64,000 nt of DNA from Bradyrhizobium macuxiense (GTDB lineage: Bacteria; Pseudomonadota; Alphaproteobacteria; Rhizobiales; Xanthobacteraceae), in NCBI RefSeq assembly GCF_007993935.1, contig NZ_VITY01000024.1, positions 1 to 64,000 of the forward strand. The letters are read 5' to 3'. Position numbers and translations under genes: made by a program. Below the pieces are notes generated by a model. It did no database searches, was not told the DNA's origin, and saw nothing but the letters and a program-made list of their open reading frames with translations. Shown in pieces: positions 8,536 through 16,239 of the stretch (position 1 is its first letter; every line of letters begins with the position of its first letter).

Positions 8536-9158
8536 TGGCCGCACCTGCAAAATTCCTGTTCGATACGGACTTCTCGGCGCCCGACCGCGCCCGCGAGCGC
8601 GCGCCGACGCCCGCCGAGGTCGCCCAGAAGGTCGCCGACGCCGAGGCGCGTGCCTATCGCGCCGGCTACGAGGCGGCGCTGCGCGAGGCCAAGGTCGAGA
8701 GCGACCGCCGCGCGGCGCAGGCGCTGGAAGAGATCGGCACCGCGATCAAGGGCATCGCGGCTCGCTTTGCCGGCATCGAGATGCGGATGGAGACCGAGGC
8801 GGTCGACGTCGCGGTCGCGGTCGCCCGCAAGCTCTGCGCCGAACTGGTCGCGCGCGAGCCGCTCGGCGAGATCACCGCGCTGGTCTCCGACTGCTTCTCG
8901 CATCTGGTGGCAACCCCGCATCTCGTGGTTCGCATCAATGACGCGCTCTATGAGGCGGCGCATCACAACATCGAGCAGATGGCGGCGCATTCCGGCTTCC
9001 AGGGCCGATTGGTGATCCTGGCCGAGCCGACCATTGCGACTGGCGACTGCCGGATCGAATGGGCCGATGGCGGCGTCGTGCTGGAACGCGCTGCGATCGA
9101 AGGCAAGATCAACGAACTCGTCGGGCGCTATCTGGCGTCCCGCGGCGAGGCTGGCTGA
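8535..9158 (+). CDS. fliH: Flagellar assembly protein FliH (207 aa)
   Basis: Regulator of the export ATPase FliI that links it to the C ring through FliN. The position between fliG and fliN corresponds to flbE/fliH of Caulobacter. Visible features are a charged Ala/Glu-rich N-terminal half (ARERAPTPAEVAQKVADAEARAYRAGYEAALREAKVESDRR), typical of the FliH/YscL extended coiled coil, and a C-terminal globular half (RKLCAELVAREPLGEITALV, GFQGRLVILAEPTI, DCRIEWADGGVVLERA) matching the conserved FliH C-terminus. The primary sequence of this family varies, so identification rests on this C-terminal block plus synteny. Confidence 0.85.
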   Translation: MAAPAKFLFDTDFSAPDRARERAPTPAEVAQKVADAEARAYRAGYEAALREAKVESDRRAAQALEEIGTAIKGIAARFAGIEMRMETEAVDVAVAVARKLCAELVAREPLGEITALVSDCFSHLVATPHLVVRINDALYEAAHHNIEQMAAHSGFQGRLVILAEPTIATGDCRIEWADGGVVLERAAIEGKINELVGRYLASRGEAG

Positions 9159-9178
9159 AGGCGATTGAGGGCTGAACC

Positions 9179-9529
9179 ATGAGCGACACCGACACCCAAG
9201 TCCCGCTTCCCGATCTCAACGCCGCCGACGCGCCGGGGATCGACGACATCGGCTACAACGAGGACGAAAACGCCGCGCGCATCGCGGCCGATCTCGAGGC
9301 CGTGTTCGACGTGCCGGTGCAGGTCTCGGCGGTGCTCGGCCGCTCCAAGATGGACGTCGGCGACCTCCTGAAGCTCGGACCGGGCACCGTGCTTGAACTC
9401 GACCGCCGGGTCGGCGAGGCGATCGACATCTACGTCAACAACCGCCTGGTGGCGCGTGGCGAAGTGGTGCTGGTGGAAGACAAGCTCGGCGTGACCATGA
9501 CCGAAATCATCAAGGCAGAACGCTCTTAA
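9179..9529 (+). CDS. fliN: Flagellar motor switch protein FliN (116 aa)
   Basis: C-ring component of the SpoA/FliN fold. The SpoA domain occupies residues about 40-112: VFDVPVQVSAVLGRSKMDVGDLLKLGPGTVLELDR and VGEAIDIYVNNRLVARGEVVLVEDKLGVTMTEII are the expected strand pattern. The N-terminal 35 residues are acidic, as in other alphaproteobacterial FliN. It starts 20 bases after fliH with GGGCTGA upstream and is followed 57 bases later by flbD in the same direction. Confidence 0.95.
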   Translation: MSDTDTQVPLPDLNAADAPGIDDIGYNEDENAARIAADLEAVFDVPVQVSAVLGRSKMDVGDLLKLGPGTVLELDRRVGEAIDIYVNNRLVARGEVVLVEDKLGVTMTEIIKAERS

Positions 9530-9586
9530 AACGAACCTAGGCGGTAGCGCGCGGAACCTGCGCGACCAGACGAACAGGAGATCATC

Positions 9587-10972
9587 ATGCGGCTTCTCAT
9601 CGTTGGCACCCTGAAGGGCCAGCTCACGACCGCGACCAAGATCGCGATGGACAACGGCGCTTCGGTGACCCACGCCGAGGCCGCCGAACAGGCGATGAAC
9701 GTGCTGCGCGGCGGCAAGGGCGCCGACCTCCTGCTGGTCGATGTCGGCCTCGACATCCGCGACCTCGTGATGCGGCTCGAGGCCGAGCACATCCACGTGC
9801 CGATCGTCGCCTGCGGCATCTCCAACGACGCCCGCGCCGCGGTCGCCGCGATCCACGCCGGCGCCAAGGAATACATCCCGCTGCCGCCCGACCCCGAGCT
9901 GATCGCAGCCGTGCTGGCCGCGGTCGCCAATGACGCGCGCGACCTGATCTACCGCGACGAGGCGATGGGCCGGGTGATCAAGCTGGCGCAGCAGATCGCC
10001 GGCTCCGACGCGTCGGTCATGATCACCGGCGAGTCCGGCACCGGCAAGGAGGTGCTGGCGCGCTATGTCCATTCCCGCTCGGCCCGCGCCAAGCGGCCGT
10101 TCATCTCGATCAATTGCGCGGCGATCCCCGAGCACCTGCTGGAATCCGAACTGTTCGGCCATGAGAAGGGCGCCTTCACCGGCGCGGTGGCGCGCCGCAT
10201 CGGCAAGTTCGAGGAAGCGACCGGCGGCACGCTGCTGCTCGACGAAATCTCCGAGATGGATGTCCGCCTTCAATCGAAACTCTTGCGCGCGATCCAGGAG
10301 CGGGTGATCGATCGCGTCGGCGGCACCAAGCCCGTGCCCGTCGACATCCGCATCATTGCGACCTCGAACCGCAATCTGTCGGAAGCGGTGCGCGAAGGCA
10401 CCTTCCGCGAGGATCTGCTGTTCCGCCTCAACGTCGTCAACTTGAAGATCCCGCCGCTGCGCGATCGCTCGGCCGACATCCTCGAGCTGGCGCAGCACTT
10501 CGCCAAGAAATACGCCGAGGCCAACGGCCTTCCCGTCCGCCCGATCTCGACCGAGGCCCGCCGCGTTCTGACCGCGAACCGGTGGCAGGGCAACGTCCGC
10601 GAGCTCGAGAACACCATTCATCGCTCGGTCCTGATGGCGCAGGGCGACGAGATCGGACCGGACGCGATCCTGACCCCCGACGGCGATCGCCTCGACCTTG
10701 CCAAGACCGCGCCCGCGGTGGCGCACGCGACGCTGGCCGCCGAGCAGGTCACCCGCGCGCTGGTCGGCCGCACCGTTGCCGACGTCGAGCGCGACCTGAT
10801 CCTGGAAACGCTGAAGCACTGCCTCGGCAACCGCACCCATGCGGCCAACATCCTCGGCATCTCGATCCGCACGCTGCGCAACAAGCTGAATGAATATGCC
10901 GACGGCGGCATTCCCATCACCCCGGCCGGCAATGGCGCGCCCGACTATCAGCGCATGGCGAACGCCGGTTAA
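9587..10972 (+). CDS. flbD: Sigma-54-dependent flagellar regulator FlbD (461 aa)
   Basis: Activator of class III/IV flagellar genes at sigma-54 promoters, and in Caulobacter a repressor of fliF. Residues 1-115 form a divergent receiver-like domain (LLLVDVGLD keeps acidic residues, but a canonical phospho-site set is not clear). The AAA+ core has Walker A GESGTGKE (residues 148-155), the sigma-54-contacting GAFTGA loop (195-200) and Walker B LLLDEISEMD (Asp219-Glu220). The C-terminus carries a Fis-type helix-turn-helix (THAANILGISIRTLRNKLNEY). The ATG follows AGGAG. As last gene of the fliF operon it can feed back on its own transcription. Confidence 0.93.
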   Translation: MRLLIVGTLKGQLTTATKIAMDNGASVTHAEAAEQAMNVLRGGKGADLLLVDVGLDIRDLVMRLEAEHIHVPIVACGISNDARAAVAAIHAGAKEYIPLPPDPELIAAVLAAVANDARDLIYRDEAMGRVIKLAQQIAGSDASVMITGESGTGKEVLARYVHSRSARAKRPFISINCAAIPEHLLESELFGHEKGAFTGAVARRIGKFEEATGGTLLLDEISEMDVRLQSKLLRAIQERVIDRVGGTKPVPVDIRIIATSNRNLSEAVREGTFREDLLFRLNVVNLKIPPLRDRSADILELAQHFAKKYAEANGLPVRPISTEARRVLTANRWQGNVRELENTIHRSVLMAQGDEIGPDAILTPDGDRLDLAKTAPAVAHATLAAEQVTRALVGRTVADVERDLILETLKHCLGNRTHAANILGISIRTLRNKLNEYADGGIPITPAGNGAPDYQRMANAG

Positions 10973-11014
10973 GAAGAAGGGAGGCGGCGGAGCCATGCCG
11001 CCGCCCGCCCCGCC

Positions 11015-11170
11015 TCACGAATAGCTGGGCGCGTCGGGCTTGCGAAAGATCCGGATCGGATCGCCCGGCGTAATGTCGCGGCCGGTGAACGCCGCATACG
11101 CATAGAGCGCCAGATAGGCGACGGCGATTGCGCCGACGAGATAGAACAGCCAGGCTCCCAGGCGCTTCAT
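11015..11170 (-). CDS. Small single-span membrane protein (51 aa)
   Basis: A 52-codon frame, convergent with flbD, encodes MKRLGAWLFYLVGAIAVAYL followed by ALYAYAAFTGRDITPGDPI and ending RKPDAPSYS. It has two basic residues, one transmembrane helix (residues about 6-27) and a short polar tail. This positive-inside pattern and the lack of rare codons make a real small membrane protein likely. Its place beside flbD suggests a possible flagellar or envelope role, but no family is recognised. A GC-rich hairpin without T-run lies between it and flbD. Confidence 0.6.
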   Translation of the reverse strand: MKRLGAWLFYLVGAIAVAYLALYAYAAFTGRDITPGDPIRIFRKPDAPSYS

Positions 11171-11339
11171 CGAACCGTCACGTCTCCGAAACATCCGCGG
11201 CTTTTAGTGCGGTTGCCGGGAAAGCGCCACGGCCAACATGCCGCGCCGGCTGCCTCGCCGTTGATCCCTTGAATCTTGCAGTCAGTTGCCGTATTCAATC
11301 CCATATTGCGCTTTTATATTTGGACAACTGGAGAGTGAT

Positions 11340-11720
11340 ATGGCCCTTTACGTGCAGACCGCCGGCACCCTGTCCACCAACTCCGCAACTCTTACGCCGA
11401 TGCAAGGTCTCAGCCTGACGATCCCGGAGGGCGTCGGCACCACCGCGATCATCACCCTCAACGTTCCGAATCCCTACGCCATGGGCAACGATATTCCAGG
11501 CGGCGTGTTCGGCGTCACCGTCAATGGCACGGCCTCGCCGGTCGTCGCGAGCTTTACCTACAATGAAGGGACCCCGTCGAGCTTCGGCCGCGTCCCGACC
11601 ACGCTGGTCGTCGGCATTCCGCTGGGCAATACGGCTCAAACCATCCAGGCCGTATGGGCTGGCGTTCGCGGCAGCAATGTGATCATCGACAGCCCGGCGT
11701 CCCTCAGCGCAGTCTACTGA
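11340..11720 (+). CDS. Unrecognised beta-rich protein (126 aa)
   Basis: The ATG follows GGAGAG at good spacing and an AT-rich stretch (TTTTATATTTGG) that could be promoter sequence. The protein has no signal peptide, no Cys and no charged clusters. It is dominated by Thr, Val, Gly and Asn in alternating strand-like runs (LSLTIPEGVGTTAIITLNVP, FGVTVNGTASPVVASFTY, TIQAVWAGVRGSNVIID) and ends in LSAVY. This is the look of a compact all-beta, possibly sugar-binding or capsid-like jelly-roll domain, but I know no family for it. It is monocistronic. Confidence 0.7.
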   Translation: MALYVQTAGTLSTNSATLTPMQGLSLTIPEGVGTTAIITLNVPNPYAMGNDIPGGVFGVTVNGTASPVVASFTYNEGTPSSFGRVPTTLVVGIPLGNTAQTIQAVWAGVRGSNVIIDSPASLSAVY

Positions 11721-11807
11721 AGGCCGATTCGGACCGGCAACGCTGCGCTGAAGCATGGCCGGGAAAGTGCGAAGCGGCTTTCCGGATCCTGCGGGAACGA
11801 GAATCTC

Positions 11808-11839
11808 AAGCGCGATGACGATTCAAATTCATCGCGCTT
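11808..11839. terminator. Hairpin between convergent genes
   Basis: AAGCGCGATGA (11808-11818) pairs with TCATCGCGCTT (11829-11839), followed by TTTA on the plus strand. It overlaps the stop codon of the convergent flavin reductase gene. It may end the 11340-11720 transcript, or be a copy of a dispersed short repeat. Confidence 0.5.
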
Positions 11840-12428
11840 TAGGCACACGCGGAGCATGGACGTGACGCGACGGCAGGCTGACCTCGGCCAGCCGCGCGGC
11901 GTCTTCGTCCCGGTCGATCGCGACATATTCGCCGTGCCAGTAGGCCAGCGCGGCGGTGCGTTGCGATGCGATCACGTCGAGCACGCGGCCGATGACGATC
12001 GCGTGCGAATGCCGCTCGATGACCTCTTCGATCTCACAGTCGATCGCAGCAAGCGCTCCGACCAGCAGCGGGACGCCTGAGGCGCGCGTGGTCCATTCGG
12101 CGCCGGAGAACCGCTCCGCGCCCTTCAAGCCGCCCTTGCCGGTGAAGCGTTCGGCGATCTCGAGCTGATCCGCGGTCAGGATGTTGACGCCGAACACGCC
12201 ATGGCGCGCGATCAGCGGCCAAGAGGACGCGGCGCGGTTGATGCTGACGATCAGTGACGGCGGCTCGACCGACAGCGACGACACCGAGGTCACCGTCATC
12301 CCCGAAATCTCCCGGCCGCGCCCGGCCGTGATGACGCTGACGCCGCCGGTGAGATGGCGCATCGCGCCACGAAACTCGGCGGCCGCCACCGCGGGTTCGA
12401 TCGAAACGTTGCGGACGAGGGAATTCAT
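11829..12428 (-). CDS. Flavin reductase for the sulfonate monooxygenase (199 aa)
   Basis: Flavin-reductase-like (PF01613-type) domain that reduces FMN with NAD(P)H. Motifs of the family are MRHLTGGVSVITAG, GMTVTSVSSLSVEPPSLIVS (flavin-binding) and FGVNILTADQ. It is the last gene of the ssu operon, seven bases after ssuB, so it very probably feeds FMNH2 to SsuD. It is not a homologue of the flavodoxin-fold SsuE that does this job in Escherichia coli, so the partner function has been taken by another family. ATG at 12428 is preceded by TGAGG. Confidence 0.85.
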   Translation of the reverse strand: MNSLVRNVSIEPAVAAAEFRGAMRHLTGGVSVITAGRGREISGMTVTSVSSLSVEPPSLIVSINRAASSWPLIARHGVFGVNILTADQLEIAERFTGKGGLKGAERFSGAEWTTRASGVPLLVGALAAIDCEIEEVIERHSHAIVIGRVLDVIASQRTAALAYWHGEYVAIDRDEDAARLAEVSLPSRHVHAPRVPKAR

Positions 12429-12435
12429 GGCGACC

Positions 12436-13281
12436 TCACAGAGTGTCTTCGCTGCCTTCGAGCAGATGCTTCAGGATCTCGCCTTCCAGCGCGGCGAGCT
12501 CGGCCGAGCCGCGCCGGCGCGGTCGCGGCAGATCGATCGTGACATCCTCGGCGATCCGGCCGTCCTCGATGACCAGCACGCGATCGGCGAGCGCGACGGC
12601 CTCGGCGACGTCATGCGTCACCAGGATCGCGGTGAAGCCCTGGTCGCGCCAGACCCGTTCCAGCAATTGCTGCATCGAGATCCGCGTCAGCGCATCGAGC
12701 GCACCGAGCGGCTCGTCGAACGCCAGCACCCGTGGCTGGCTGACCAACGCCCGCGCCAGCGCCACGCGCTGCTTCTGGCCGCCCGAGAGCACCGACGGCC
12801 ACTGGGCGCGCTTGTCGCCGAGGCCGACCTCGACCAGCGCGCGCTCGGCACGCGCCTGCGCGTCGGCGGAGGAGCGCTCGCGCCCCAGCCCCACCTCGAC
12901 GTTGGACAGCACCCGTGCCCAGGGCAGCAGGCGCGGCTCCTGGAACATGACGCGGACGTCCTGCGCCCGCGGCTCCTCGCCGAACGCGATGCTGCCCGCG
13001 GTCGGCGCATCGAGGCCGGCGATCAAGCGCAGCAGCGTGCTCTTGCCGCAGCCGCTGCGGCCGACGATCGCGACGAACTGGCCGGCGGGAATGTGCAGGT
13101 CGATGCCGCGCAGCACCTCATTGTCGCCGAACGCCTTGCGCAGGCCGCGGATGGTCAGCGACAGGCCGCGAGCCGCCGCTTCCGGTCCGCGCCGCAACTG
13201 CCGCGCCTGCACGCGGATGTCGGAACGATCGACCGGCTCGGCGTCAACGGGTTGGAATCGAAGCGCTTCTTGCATTCTCAT
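12436..13281 (-). CDS. ssuB: Aliphatic sulfonate ABC transporter ATPase SsuB (281 aa)
   Basis: Cytoplasmic ATPase of the sulfonate importer. It has Walker A GRSGCGKST, Q-loop MFQEPRLLPW, signature LSGGQKQRVALARAL, Walker B RVLAFDEPLGALD and H-loop LVTHDVAEAV. An N-terminal extension of about 35 residues precedes the ABC domain, as in other rhizobial SsuB. ATG at 13281 lies two bases after the ssuC stop; a second ATG at 13275 is possible. Context with SsuA, SsuC and SsuD fixes the substrate class better than sequence alone, since nitrate and taurine ATPases look similar. Confidence 0.9.
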   Translation of the reverse strand: MRMQEALRFQPVDAEPVDRSDIRVQARQLRRGPEAAARGLSLTIRGLRKAFGDNEVLRGIDLHIPAGQFVAIVGRSGCGKSTLLRLIAGLDAPTAGSIAFGEEPRAQDVRVMFQEPRLLPWARVLSNVEVGLGRERSSADAQARAERALVEVGLGDKRAQWPSVLSGGQKQRVALARALVSQPRVLAFDEPLGALDALTRISMQQLLERVWRDQGFTAILVTHDVAEAVALADRVLVIEDGRIAEDVTIDLPRPRRRGSAELAALEGEILKHLLEGSEDTL

Positions 13282-13283
13282 TC

Positions 13284-14090
13284 TCACTTTTTCTGGAAAG
13301 CCGGGTGCCACGACAGGGTGAGCCGCTCCAGCGCCCGCGAGGCGCTGTCGGCGAGCTTGCCGAGCAGGGCGTAGATCAGGATCGAGAGCACGACGACGTC
13401 GATCAGCATGAACTCGCGCGCCTGCATCGCCATGTAGCCGAGGCCCGACGAGGCCGCGATAGTCTCGGCGACGATCAACGTCAGCCACATGATGCCGAGC
13501 GCAAAGCGCAGGCCGACGAAGATCGACGGCAGCGCGCCCGGGAAGATCACCCGGCGGAACAGCTCGCCGTCGGTCATGCCGTAGATGCGGCCCATCTCGA
13601 TCAGCTGCGGATCGACGGTGCGGATGCCGTGCAGCGTGTTGAGATAGATCGGGAAGAACACGCCGAGCGCGACCAGGAACAGTTTTGCCGACTCGTCGAT
13701 GCCGAACCACAGGATGACCAGCGGGATCAACGCCAGATGCGGGATGTTGCGTACCATCTGCAACGTCGTGTCGGTGAGTTTTGCCGACAGCTGCGACAGC
13801 CCGTTGGCGAGCCCGAACGCGAAGCCGATGCCGCCACCGATCACAAAGCCGATCGAGGCGCGCCAGAAGCTGACCCAGATGTTGCGAACCAATTCACCAG
13901 ATAGCAGCAGCTTCCATCCCGCCAGCGCGACATCGGTCGGCGCCGGCAGCACCCGCGAGGGAACAAAGCCGGTGACGCAGGCGACCTGCCAGACCAGAAC
14001 GATGACGAGCGGCACGATCCAGGGGATCAGCCCGTCGACCTTAGGGAGTTTGGGTGCGCCAACGCGCGGAAGACTGTCGATGAGACTCAT
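13284..14090 (-). CDS. ssuC: Aliphatic sulfonate ABC transporter permease SsuC (268 aa)
   Basis: BPD_transp_1-type inner-membrane permease. About six membrane segments are visible, starting with WIVPLVIVLVWQVACVTGFV. The ATPase-contacting EAA loop reads EMGRIYGMTDGELFRRVIFPGALPSIFVGLR. Its ATG overlaps the ssuD stop (ATGA), and its own stop lies two bases before ssuB, so the genes are translationally linked. Length is normal for SsuC/TauC. Confidence 0.92.
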   Translation of the reverse strand: MSLIDSLPRVGAPKLPKVDGLIPWIVPLVIVLVWQVACVTGFVPSRVLPAPTDVALAGWKLLLSGELVRNIWVSFWRASIGFVIGGGIGFAFGLANGLSQLSAKLTDTTLQMVRNIPHLALIPLVILWFGIDESAKLFLVALGVFFPIYLNTLHGIRTVDPQLIEMGRIYGMTDGELFRRVIFPGALPSIFVGLRFALGIMWLTLIVAETIAASSGLGYMAMQAREFMLIDVVVLSILIYALLGKLADSASRALERLTLSWHPAFQKK

Positions 14091-15253
14091 GATTGCGATG
14101 CCTGCTTTTGCGGACGGTAGTCGTTGCCGATGGTCTCGCCGAATGGCCCAGTGTTGACGCGGATCGGCGTCACATTGCCCGGCTGCGCCAGCGACAGCAG
14201 CGGGAACACCAGCTCGGCGAAGCGATAGGCTTCCTCGAGATGCGGGTAACCCGACATGATGAAGGTATCGACGCCGACGTCCTGATACTCCTTGATCCGG
14301 GCCGCAACGGTTTCGGGATCGCCGACCAGCGCGGTCCCGGCGCCACCGCGCACCAGGCCGACACCGGCCCACAGGTTCGGGCTGATCTCGAGCTTGTCGC
14401 GACGGCCGCCATGCAGCTGCGCCATGCGCTGCTGGCCGACCGAGTCCATCCGCGAGAAGATCTTCTGCGCGGCGGCGACGGTGTCGTCAGTGACGTACTG
14501 GATCAATTCGTCAGCCGCCTTCCACGCCTCTGCATTGGTCTCGCGCACGATCACATGCAGACGAATGCCGAACGACAGCTTGCGGCCGCGCTGCGCGGCA
14601 ACCGCCTTGACCTTGGCGATCTTCTCGGCGACCTGCGCCGGCGGCTCGCCCCAAGTCAGGTATTTGTCGACGGTGTCGACCGCGACATCGATGCCGGCGT
14701 CCGACGATCCGCCGAAATACAGCGGCGGGCGCGGCGATTGCACGGGATTGAACAGCAGGCGGCCGTCCTCGATCCGGATGTGCTTGCCTTCGACATTGAC
14801 GGTCTTGCCGGCGAGCAGATCGCTGTAGACGTTGAGGAATTCACGCGTCACCGCGTAGCGCTCGTCGTGATCGAGGAAGATGCCGTCGCCCTTGTTCTCG
14901 ATCGGATCGCCGCCGGTGACGACGTTGATCAGCAGACGCCCGTTCGACAGCCGGTCCAGCGTCGCGGTCATGCGGGCGGCGACGCTCGGCGATTGCAGTC
15001 CAGGCCTGACCGCCACGAGATAGCGCAGCCGCTCGGTCCAGGGCGCGACGGCTGAGGCCACGACCCAGGAGTCCTCGCAGCTCCGCCCGGTCGGCAGCAG
15101 CACGCCGTAGTAGCCGAGCTGGTCGGCGGCCTGCGCGATCTGGCGCAGATAGTTGAAGTTCACCTCGCGGCCGCCGATCGACGTGCCGAGATAGCGGCTG
15201 TCGCCATGGGTCGGCAGGAACCAGAGGATGTTGGCGTTGGTTGGGGTGCTCAC
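14087..15253 (-). CDS. ssuD: FMNH2-dependent alkanesulfonate monooxygenase SsuD (388 aa)
   Basis: Luciferase-fold enzyme that splits C2 and longer alkanesulfonates into aldehyde and sulfite using FMNH2 and O2. Diagnostic parts are ILWFLPTHGDSRYLGTSIGGR at the N-terminus, SCEDSWVVASAVAPWTERLR, RLLINVVTGGDP, LYFGGSSDAG and SGYPHLEEAYRFAELVFPLL. The GTG at 15253 is preferred: GGAGG lies seven to eight bases upstream, and it gives a 4-base GTGA overlap with the ssuA stop. An ATG at 15268 would overlap ssuA by 19 bases. FMNH2 probably comes from the reductase at the operon end. Confidence 0.94.
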   Translation of the reverse strand: MSTPTNANILWFLPTHGDSRYLGTSIGGREVNFNYLRQIAQAADQLGYYGVLLPTGRSCEDSWVVASAVAPWTERLRYLVAVRPGLQSPSVAARMTATLDRLSNGRLLINVVTGGDPIENKGDGIFLDHDERYAVTREFLNVYSDLLAGKTVNVEGKHIRIEDGRLLFNPVQSPRPPLYFGGSSDAGIDVAVDTVDKYLTWGEPPAQVAEKIAKVKAVAAQRGRKLSFGIRLHVIVRETNAEAWKAADELIQYVTDDTVAAAQKIFSRMDSVGQQRMAQLHGGRRDKLEISPNLWAGVGLVRGGAGTALVGDPETVAARIKEYQDVGVDTFIMSGYPHLEEAYRFAELVFPLLSLAQPGNVTPIRVNTGPFGETIGNDYRPQKQASQS

Positions 15254-16203
15254 GTGCCCGGCCTCCATGCGACGTCGGAAATCTTGATCTGTTTGGGGAT
15301 CAGGCCGAGCGCGAAGAACGTGTCGGCGACCTGCTGCTGGTCCGCGACCACGGCGTCGGTGACCGGCTTGATGCCGTAGGCCTGCCGTTTCAAAGCGACC
15401 TCAACGACAGGCACCGACAGGCCGATGCTCGGCGCCAGTTGCTCGGCGACGGCGTGGATGTCGCTCTTGGCCCAGTCGTCGACCTCGCTGAGCTCGGCCA
15501 GCACGAGCTCGACGATCTTCGGATCGGCCTGCAGGAACTGCTTCGAAGCGAAGTAGAACTGATAGTTCGCGACGATGCCGGCGCCATCGGCCACGGTGCG
15601 CGCGCCGGTCGCAGCTTCCGCCGCGGCCTGGAACGGATCCCAGATCACCCAGGCATCGACCGCGCCGCGCTCGAACGCCGCGCGCGCATCGGCAGGCGCC
15701 AGGAACACCGGCTCGATCTCGGAATATTTAACGCCGGCCTTCTCCAGCGCCTTCACCAGCAGATAATGGACGTTGGAGCCCTTGTTCAGCGCGACCTTCT
15801 TGCCCTTCAGATCAGTCACCGATTTGATCGGGCTGTCCTTCCGCACCAGGATTGCCTCGCCCTTTGGCGCCGGCGGTTCATAGGCGACATACTGGATCGG
15901 CGCGCCTGCGGCCTGCGCGAAGATCGGCGGCGCCTCGCCGGTATTGCCGAAATCGATTGCGCCGACATTGAGCGCTTCGAGCAGCGGCGGCCCTGACGGA
16001 AACTCGGTCCACACCACCTTGGTGCCAACCGATTTCAGCCTCTCCTCGAGCGAGCCCTTGCTCTTGAGCAGCACCAGCTTGCCGTATTTCTGATAGCCGA
16101 TGCGGACGACCTTCTCCTGACCATAGGAGGCGCTGACGGTCGCCGCCACGATGCTGACCGACAGCACCGCGCGGGCAATCCAGCGCCGGAATAAACGCGT
16201 CAT
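15250..16203 (-). CDS. ssuA: Sulfonate-binding periplasmic protein SsuA, copy 1 (317 aa)
   Basis: Substrate-binding protein of the sulfonate importer (SsuA/TauA-type NMT1-like fold). A Sec-type signal peptide covers about residues 1-28 (ARAVLSVSIVAATVSASYGQ). The mature protein opens with VVRIGYQKYGKLVLLKSKGSLE and has the family blocks FGNTGEAPPIFAQAAG, LKGKKVALNKGSNVHYLL, GAVDAWVIWDPF and ANYQFYFASK. It lies 36 bases after the second ssuA copy and overlaps ssuD. GAGGA precedes the ATG. Confidence 0.92.
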   Translation of the reverse strand: MTRLFRRWIARAVLSVSIVAATVSASYGQEKVVRIGYQKYGKLVLLKSKGSLEERLKSVGTKVVWTEFPSGPPLLEALNVGAIDFGNTGEAPPIFAQAAGAPIQYVAYEPPAPKGEAILVRKDSPIKSVTDLKGKKVALNKGSNVHYLLVKALEKAGVKYSEIEPVFLAPADARAAFERGAVDAWVIWDPFQAAAEAATGARTVADGAGIVANYQFYFASKQFLQADPKIVELVLAELSEVDDWAKSDIHAVAEQLAPSIGLSVPVVEVALKRQAYGIKPVTDAVVADQQQVADTFFALGLIPKQIKISDVAWRPGT

Positions 16204-16239
16204 GGGAATATCCTCTGCATTGAAATGACCAAACGCCGA

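Noticed and set aside
9128..10996. Minus-strand frame opposite flbD and fliN
   Set aside because: Same reason: the sense genes have all diagnostic motifs.
12436..13710. Longer frame for SsuB extending back into ssuC
   Set aside because: The leader overlaps ssuC coding sequence and has no homology to ABC ATPases. The start at 13281 agrees with normal length.
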